Assembly: GCA_037178975.1 (NCBI GenBank)
Contig: JASJZH010000004.1
Location: 8,060,001-8,124,000, forward strand
Direction: 5' to 3'
Length of the DNA: 64,000 bases
From: Oscheius tipulae
Lineage: Eukaryota > Nematoda > Chromadorea > Rhabditida > Rhabditidae
Shown: piece after piece, positions 57,003-64,000 of the stretch
Layout: the number at the start of each line of letters is the position of its first letter
How positions within the stretch are numbered: the first letter of the stretch is position 1
Made by a program: the position numbers and the translations under genes
The notes under the pieces: model-generated
The model's input: the letters and a program-made list of their open reading frames with translations, nothing else
Told to the model about the DNA's origin: nothing
The model's database searches: none

Positions 57003-60000
57003 TCAGATGCGGGTATACTCGTCGGGATTGACGCGGGACTGTCGTTTGTTGACAGCGTTCAGTTTCAGTAGGAGGGCTGCTGTCTCCTTACGAATGGCTT
57101 CTTTTGGATCACGAGAGGCGACGCAATCGAGCTGCTTCACGATTCGAGGGTTCTGAAAACAGCAACGGTTGTATATGTCTTTTTGTTTCACGTTTTTTTT
57201 AAATTTAAGTAAATCTAATTTCCACTCACGTTGATAATTGCAAGAGCCCTGACAGCTCCTAGTCTCGCTTCCTCCTCTTCAGCTTCCAGAAGACACAGAT
57301 ACGAAGACAGAAGATCCGACTGAAGGTGGCCACGAGCTTGGGTCAAGTATCGTTCTAAACCTTCTTTTGCCAAAAATAAACAGACTCAGTCTCACCAATA
57401 GTCTTTCTGTTCATCTGTTCGTCATGAACCAGAAGCATTCCGATGTGTTTCAAGGTGTCCAGGGGAGGCACAATGGGAACGTTAGCCAATCGTTCCACAA
57501 CCTGCAGAACTTTGGACGGCTGACGAGTATCGAGCTGTGTAATCATGTATGCTAAACAGGTGGTCGAAACGATGAAGTAATATGAGTTACCATCATGACC
57601 GAGATTTTCAATGTACGAAGGGAAGTGACGGCTACGGAAAACACCGATGAAATGGAAAACAGTAACGATAGAGTTGTCTTCTTGAACTGGATCGGAGAGC
57701 AGTTGAAGAACAGCGTCGGTGACTGCAAACAGAAACTTGCAAAAGTTACAAGAGCAGAAACTACCTTTGTTAACCAAATAGGGATAGTTGGCTTCCACAA
57801 TATGACAGATGTTTCTTCTAATCTGTGCCCTCAGCTCATTCTTCGGCACGACTAGCATACATTCCAAAGGATAGCAAGTCGAGAGCCAGATCTCTTGCAG
57901 TTCTGAGTCAGCACCAATGTCAGTCAGTACATTAGAAATGTTTGGAATGTTCGGAGAGCATCGCGAGAGTCTAAGAAGGTCATCGAGGGTGACAGTTTCA
58001 ATCTCCAATCTTTTCAGGATTTCAGTGGATTTGTAGACAAGTGGACTGTTAGGTCCAACGTTGTCAAGGACCTAAAAATTGTTTTTGAAAATAAACAGAG
58101 TTATTTGCACCTTAAGGCAGTTGGAAATCCGATTCAAATGGTACCGAAGACAGGCGTCAATCTCTCCGTTTCCGGTGGCAGTACCTTTGGCATCGTAGAC
58201 CGGCTCCCAGAACTTGTCGTCCTGTAGACACATCTGTTCCAGTTCAACAGGATCAAGCATTCCTCCGAGACTCTTCCTACGATCCTTGAGTTGCTGGAAG
58301 CGATGCCCCTGACTACGACCCCCGCTCTCCCCATACTTCTTCCGCAGGCCCTCGTTCATGTAAGGGGAGTAGTTTTGTCGGAGAGAGTCAATTCCACTAT
58401 CATTCTCAGAGCTGAAGATTGATATAGTGAGATAGTGAAAAAAGCTCACTGCATGTCAGTTGACATCAAAACATTGTCATCGAGTTCGTCACTGGCCGTA
58501 CTGGGAGTCAGGTAGGCAGATCCTCTGTAGTTAGAAGGAGAAGATTGGGATCTGGGACGTCTCTGAAAGATTAGTTGTCAGAGGATATGGAAAAAACCGT
58601 ACCCTGAGCAGCCCTTGCCATTGTTTCAGGTAATCAATCAAGGCCTGAAGTTCTGGGTACATCTCAGCAGAAATCCTGTCTGCTCGAGGCATGACACCGT
58701 CAATTAGCTCGATGAGTTCAGTCACAGCCACGGATCGGTCACTACTTGTCTCAGAAGGAGGTCCACTGCTTCCGAACCGTTTGTTGAAAGCCCGAATAGA
58801 TTCGGGGCTCTCGTTCGGAGGTGCATTCAATTGATGGAGACTAACAGTCCGTCTGGCCATAGTCTTCGGAGAGGAAGACACGTTCCTGCTTTTCCGGAGA
58901 TCCAGGGTGGACATCTGAATATATTATTTGTTTTGACAGCAAGGGTAACTTACAGCCTCGACAGTGGGTATTGTCTTGTGGACATCTTGATAAATGTCGT
59001 CTAGCAAGTTCGTGCTCGACCTCCATTGTTCCTTCATCGCTGCACGGGCTGCTGATCCTCGTTTCTTTTCACGGAGGACAACACGTGGCTTTCGTTCAAT
59101 TGTATCGGCGGATGGGTTTGCGATCACCGGCTTAGAAGAGGTCTTCGAGGCTAGCAGAGGGCTAGAAAATGCGTTAGAAGATTCGTTGAGTTGCAAAAGG
59201 AACATTTCTAACTGTGCGGCACCCGTATTACCCTAAGTTCACCTAACTTCTAGTGTCTGTTCACTTCGATCAGTAATTAAAGACTTACACCCATGTGACA
59301 ACCATTTGTAGCTTGATAGTTCCTAAACTGTTCAAGTTCATCGTGACCAGTTGTGGCTGTGATGAAAACAGCTCACAAGGGTCGAAAGCTCGTTCGCTAA
59401 GCATCTTCGTTTTGAAGAATGTCACTTCAGAAACCTGAATCGTTGAATGGCAAAATAGACTAAAAGAATACAAACCTTGACATCGATAGAGCAGTCTGGC
59501 TGACAGTTGACGACCGCCTGGTTCTTTTCCCATTTCTGCGTGCGGTCTGACTGCGTCTTGCCTTTCGTCTTCCACTTCATACCAGCGTGACGGACCTGGA
59601 CTTCGAACACATCGCCGGGCGACATCCTGGCGTAGCCAACAATGGCTGAAACAACATTTAAAAAAAAACTCTAGAAAACGAACCTTTGACCTCGATCAAC
59701 ATGCGACCCATCATGTTCTGTAGCTCTATTTCCACGGCAGCCGAGCCCTTGTCGGCGTTTTTTCCACCGCCAAGCGCAGCCCTTGTGAGGTCGGAAATGG
59801 AAGAGGAACGAGCTGAAAGCGAGTCTGATCAGTTTCCTTCAACTTCAAGGAAGGAGGAAAGAGGAAATTGAGGAGCGGCGGAAGGTCGGGCGTCTGTGAT
59901 CCGGATTGAGACATCAAAATTAACGGCGGATAATTGAGGGTACGCGCGTCCTCCCGGGGAGCGAGTGAGGAAAAGACCAAAGGAATTTGACAAAAACTGG

Positions 60001-63000
60001 CAATTGTTGTGAACTGGTGGACAGTTGTGACCACTGACAAGAAAAAATTATTTGGCAGGTCAATGAAAGAGTCTAACAGAGTAACTGACCTACATCACGC
60101 TATTTAATATGAAAAACCTTGTTAGAATTTCTATTGCAAAATTGTAGTCGCAAGACAAATGAGTTTGAGATGTTATATACCACAATTTCGGCGAAGGCCA
60201 AACAGGTAACAGATGACTATGGACAAGAAACCACTGTGTCTCCTTGACCAACGGTAAAGAGTCTTCTCCTACTGACAAGAGAACAAAAGACTGGACAATT
60301 GGAAGACTACACAGAACAAATAGGCTCAAGAGATCGCAGCTGGAGGTGAGTGACAGTGACAAGGTCACTCTTCACGTAAGGGGAACTTACCCTTGAGGGT
60401 GTTGTAAGCCCCGGATTTGTACTTTTCATACAACTTGGTAAGACGCTGGTTATGTGACTCGTAGAGCATCAGATTCTCCTCGGACAAAATCAGTTCGTCG
60501 TTGATTTCCTTCAGGCGGCTCTCGTCAGCTGTCTCTTGTTCTTGTCGGAGACGTCGCAGTTCGGCCGAATAGTGGATTATAAAGGATCTGAAGACAAATT
60601 TATGTATACGACAGTAGGAAAAACCCACTTGAATCCTCTCGCCAATGCATCGATGACGGCATCGATGCGCTTCGACTGCTGGCCACCCGTAGGTGCCATC
60701 TGTATGGTGGCTGCCAAACTCTGAAAATTGCCCTTTCAACAACAGTTTCAAAGTTCCCTCTTTGAAAGAAAACATATTCTCATAGATCATATGGCTCATT
60801 ATCCTTCAGCCCCTACAGACAATCTGACCCTGACCGGAAAATGCAACTGTCCATGGGAGACAGAGCGGACTCAATGGGCAGGGGAGCCAATTGTCCTGAG
60901 CGGCACATTAAAGCGGAATGAATGGCAGAAACGGTATTGATCAACAAAGTTTTTCGTGTAGGAAGAGAGCAAAAGTGGATAGTTGGGCTTGAAAAGAAGC
61001 GGTCAAGCTGCTTGTATACGCTATGAAGAGCAAACAGAAAGTCCAGACAAATGTTGAACAGGTGGATTAAGCAGCCTAAAACACAAAAACAATGTAGCGG
61101 CGGAAAGTGGCAGAGCGAGGACGATAAGGACGTTAACTTGGCTTCATTAACATAAGAAAGAGACCGGACGAGTTCCTGCAATCGCGTAACGGGAGATGGT
61201 AGTGTGCAATAAGGCTATCAAAGAATTATTGTGAAGATAAAATTAAATTTTCTTTATTGAACGCAAATCTGAGACATCTTGACCGTTCAAGCCTCTGGCA
61301 ATTAGAAGGCACACCTTTTTATGCGCCACGTTCAGTTTTCCAGTAGAAGAATATCGCGAAGAGGAACTGATCGACAAAACTTTTTTTGGTAGGGTAGAAT
61401 TTGCCTGTAACCTTTAAAGTTACATGATTGGCCTTAAACAGTTCAGAAACTTCGAATATGAAATATCAAAATGCAAATTTGCTTAGAAATCGTCATTTCT
61501 GGAGTCTCACTAAAAGCTCCTAGTGACACAGAGAAGTGACAAAAAGTGTTACGGAACACGTCCTATTGCCACACCTCTGCACAGTGTGTGGCAGTGCGGC
61601 GGCGGCAATGTTACGAGCGAGTGTTATGAGATTCGAGAGCGATCGGACTGATGGGGAATGGGGAAGACAACCAGTTGTCTATGGCATATAAAGATGAGGG
61701 AGATATCAAACTAATGGACAGTTTGGTCAGAATAGAGACTGAACGAACAGTAGCGAAATCAGATCACTTAAACCCATTAGTCTCGAGGAGGAAAAGGAGG
61801 TGAGCGGAGAGGATGCTGTTTTCCGGAGGCCGAGACGACTGTCTCCGATAGAGTCTAACCGATCCGGTTTGTCTGTCTTTTGCCGGTGGCGGAAAGAGCG
61901 GGCGAGTGACCGACAGAGTGACGAAAATCTCCGCGAATCTGTGGAAACAATGACCACCAAAGGAATGAATATGAATAGGAGCCCCTTATATGATTCAGAC
62001 CGAAAACATTGCCGCGATGGTCTGTATGAGAAAGGGCAATCGTACTAGGGCCTGTGGGAACTGGAAAGAGAACTGACAAGAGGCACTCTTTCGCGCGCCA
62101 TGGACCGTAAGAAGACTGCCAAGCGTTGTCTAAGAGGAGATTAGCCGCGGCTATGCCACAGGGCAACGGCCGGGCTAACCTGTCTCAATTCCAAGCCAAG
62201 CATAAGTACCGCCGAAATTAGCGCGCGACATGGCAGTTTTTGACAAAGCTACGGCTAATAAAGGGGAGATCGGAAACAATAGGGAAAGTGGAAGGATAAA
62301 GGAAGCAACCTACCAAAAAGTGATTTTTTAATTTTTTTAGATTGCAACCGGGAAAAAGTTCTAGTTCAAAAACAAGAAACTATGAGACAATACTACAAAA
62401 GTATTAGAAAACAGCTGTTTCACTTCTCGTCTCCTAAAGAGAGACAGGGTCACGAGTACACAACCTGTTGAACAGATCATCGATAGAGAGAGATGGTGTT
62501 GGTTTCGCTTCACCGAACAAGGAAACAAGAAGATACTCAGCTCGGTTACAACTGAATAAGGTGGAGGGAAGAAAAGTGAAAAGAAGGGAGTTGAAGAAAA
62601 GAGCGATGGACCGAAAGAAATACGAGCTTCAAGGACCATAAACGACGCGATGGTCACGCTGTTTATGAAAAGAACAGCATCTGCTAACCAACAAGCTTCC
62701 AGGGACTACTGTGGAAATGCTGCAAAAGATTGGTGTTTTGGGTACAAAACATCGGTGGAGCTATATAAAAACTGTAGTGGGATCCAATACGAAAAAACGG
62801 AATTGATAAGAAGCGGCTGAAGCAAAAGTTGATCGGGTCAGCTAAGAGATAAACTTCGGCGCACACTCATGAGGTCAATGATGCTCTTGCTGTCGATCGA
62901 TATTCATCAAAGCAAATAGGCAGGGAGCCCAAAAAGGTGGGGACGCATCGGAGAGGGTGGGAGCAATAAGGCGCACAGGTAATTAGCATACACCTGGCAC

Positions 63001-64000
63001 CTGTCTCAAAAATGGAGAGATGAAGGTCAACCTTCCCGCCTAATTTAAAACCTTCAACACAAGATTCAGCACAATTAGTTTCGGCAAACAATGTCGCGTG
63101 TGTGCTGATTTGTTTGCTTAAAAGTGACCGGAACAAGGTTTTTGTATTGGGAGCGACGAAGCGCTAAAGCAGCTTGAACAGTCCCAGTCACAGGCGTCTT
63201 CAAGGAGTGTTCCGAGGAAGACTTCCTGTTTATTTAGGTCCTGACGTGGAGCTGTTTTCGCGTGGGATCAAAATGTGAATAAGCATTTGAGAAGAGATGG
63301 CCCAGGATGAATATTCTGTAATGATATGAACCAACAAATTTACACTCGTATCATCTAATGAACATATGGACAAGATCCGGTCTCTCCCGCACCATCTTTT
63401 GAACGTTTCTAGGTTGTACTTACAATCGGTGGCGCGTTTCTGGTAAACTTGAGCATTATTCAAGCCATCAAAAACTCATGGAATGGTTTCGGAATGCATA
63501 AACAGCACAGAAAATATAAACTTAATCGAAAATGTACTTTTATCGTCAGATCGACAGAGTCATGTTATGTGAATAATACTGAAGAGCGTCGGAGCGCTGA
63601 CTCGCATGATCAGTGTGAAGAAAACTACTATTTGATTTGAAAATGCCTTAAGCTTCGAAGGAGTTCGAAAAGTACAAGGCCTTTTGGTATTTTGGTTGTA
63701 TAGGCATTTGTGCCGTAGGCCCGAACACACTGCTCTAGAGCGAAATCTTGAGAGGCACTGCGCATAATTCATATGACGGAGGTAAACATGAAAGACACCC
63801 TCCAGGCTTGACTGTTTGCGCAACTGGCCTTCCAAGCCAACAGGGCGAAAACGCTACTATCACGCGCGGCGGAGCGGCGACTCTCTGGACTCACCTGTGA
63901 ACGTTGTCGAGTGTTCATGAGGGTGCCGTAGTCACTGCTGTTGCTGCTATAGTCGCCTCCTTGGCTCGTGTTGTCCACAAAGAAACCACTACTTTTTCGG
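57003..64000 (-). CDS. RIPOR: RIPOR/FAM65-like Rho-interacting cell polarization regulator (5' end outside window)
   Basis: RIPOR proteins bind Rho GTPases and control Golgi orientation, polarity and migration. A candidate first visible exon (63894-64000) ends LMNTRQRSQ at a GTGAGT donor. The next exon (up to 60720) reads [10 protein letters not shown], then the N-terminal helical region [20 protein letters not shown] and [18 protein letters not shown]. Then come [24 protein letters not shown] and [17 protein letters not shown], closely matching the RIPOR C2-like core. The middle is Ser-rich and probably disordered ([26 protein letters not shown]). The C-terminal part ([20 protein letters not shown]..., [14 protein letters not shown], ...[19 protein letters not shown]) forms helical HEAT-like repeats and ends VNPDEYTRI at 57003. 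Linking the 63.9-kb exon to this gene is inference; it could belong to another gene. Confidence 0.82.
60721..63893 (-). other. 3.2-kb presumed first intron of the RIPOR-like gene
   Basis: The only long intron in the gene, flanked by GTGAGT donor and TTTCAG-type acceptor on the minus strand. I find no supported exon inside. It may hold alternative promoters or regulatory sequence. Confidence 0.4.

Noticed and set aside
61800-62160. Overlapping ORFs on both strands inside the long RIPOR intron
   Set aside because: No motif and no splice sites that join them to the gene. Composition is like the surrounding intron.
1-64000. CRISPR arrays, rRNA genes, prophage or insertion sequences
   Set aside because: No regularly spaced repeats, no rRNA-like blocks and no transposase or phage genes were seen. 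The gene structure is nuclear eukaryotic throughout.

Overview
The window looks like nuclear DNA from a nematode, probably a free-living or parasitic chromadorean. The evidence is four-fold. There are three cuticle collagens with the nematode N-terminal membrane segment and Gly-X-Y blocks. There is a serpentine chemoreceptor of the Srh type, and a pair of globins with putative N-myristoylation sites. Splice sites follow the nematode pattern (gtaag/gtgag donors, TTTCAG or TTTAG acceptors). Introns are extremely short, mostly 31-42 nt, with a few GC-AG introns. The species cannot be named from this sequence alone.

Left part (1-22.4 kb). A TMEM144-like carbohydrate transporter runs off the left edge on the minus strand. 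It is followed by an unrecognised coiled-coil gene (2.25-3.9 kb). Two related, apparently broken genes (copy A 4.3-6.5 kb, copy B 19.0-20.5 kb) flank the most unusual locus, at 7.4-18.4 kb. Nine short exons there encode an NPL4 protein (ubiquitin-binding cofactor of p97/Cdc48) that lacks its N-terminal UBX-like region. They are followed by a single intronless exon of 9.3 kb that encodes a bacterial-type SecA motor, with glycine-rich, TPR and hydrophobic C-terminal regions. A canonical 37-nt intron (9058-9094) joins the two parts in frame. The predicted protein is an NPL4-SecA fusion of about 3,552 residues. This is the best candidate in the window for an undescribed system. A tiny secreted-peptide gene lies just downstream, and a second coiled-coil gene carries a 33-bp-arm hairpin in one intron.

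Middle part (22.4-49 kb). This holds a cuticle collagen, two paralogous acylated globins on the minus strand, and a myosuppressin/sex-peptide-receptor-like GPCR. Next come a selenium-binding protein (methanethiol oxidase) gene with a degenerate partial copy nearby, an unrecognised multipass membrane protein, and two head-to-head cuticle collagen genes. Those two genes encode the same 329-codon reading frame, intron included, but have diverged flanks. Long stretches at 25-28.5, 29.8-34 and 36.4-40.1 kb hold no gene I can support.

Right part (49-64 kb). A CD36-family scavenger receptor and a core 1 beta-1,3-galactosyltransferase converge tail to tail. They are followed by an Srh-like chemoreceptor and, on the minus strand and running off the right edge, a RIPOR/FAM65-like Rho-effector gene. 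Apart from the NPL4-SecA locus, the genes are ordinary metazoan functions (cuticle, sensing, glycosylation, cytoskeletal polarity) with no evident shared pathway.
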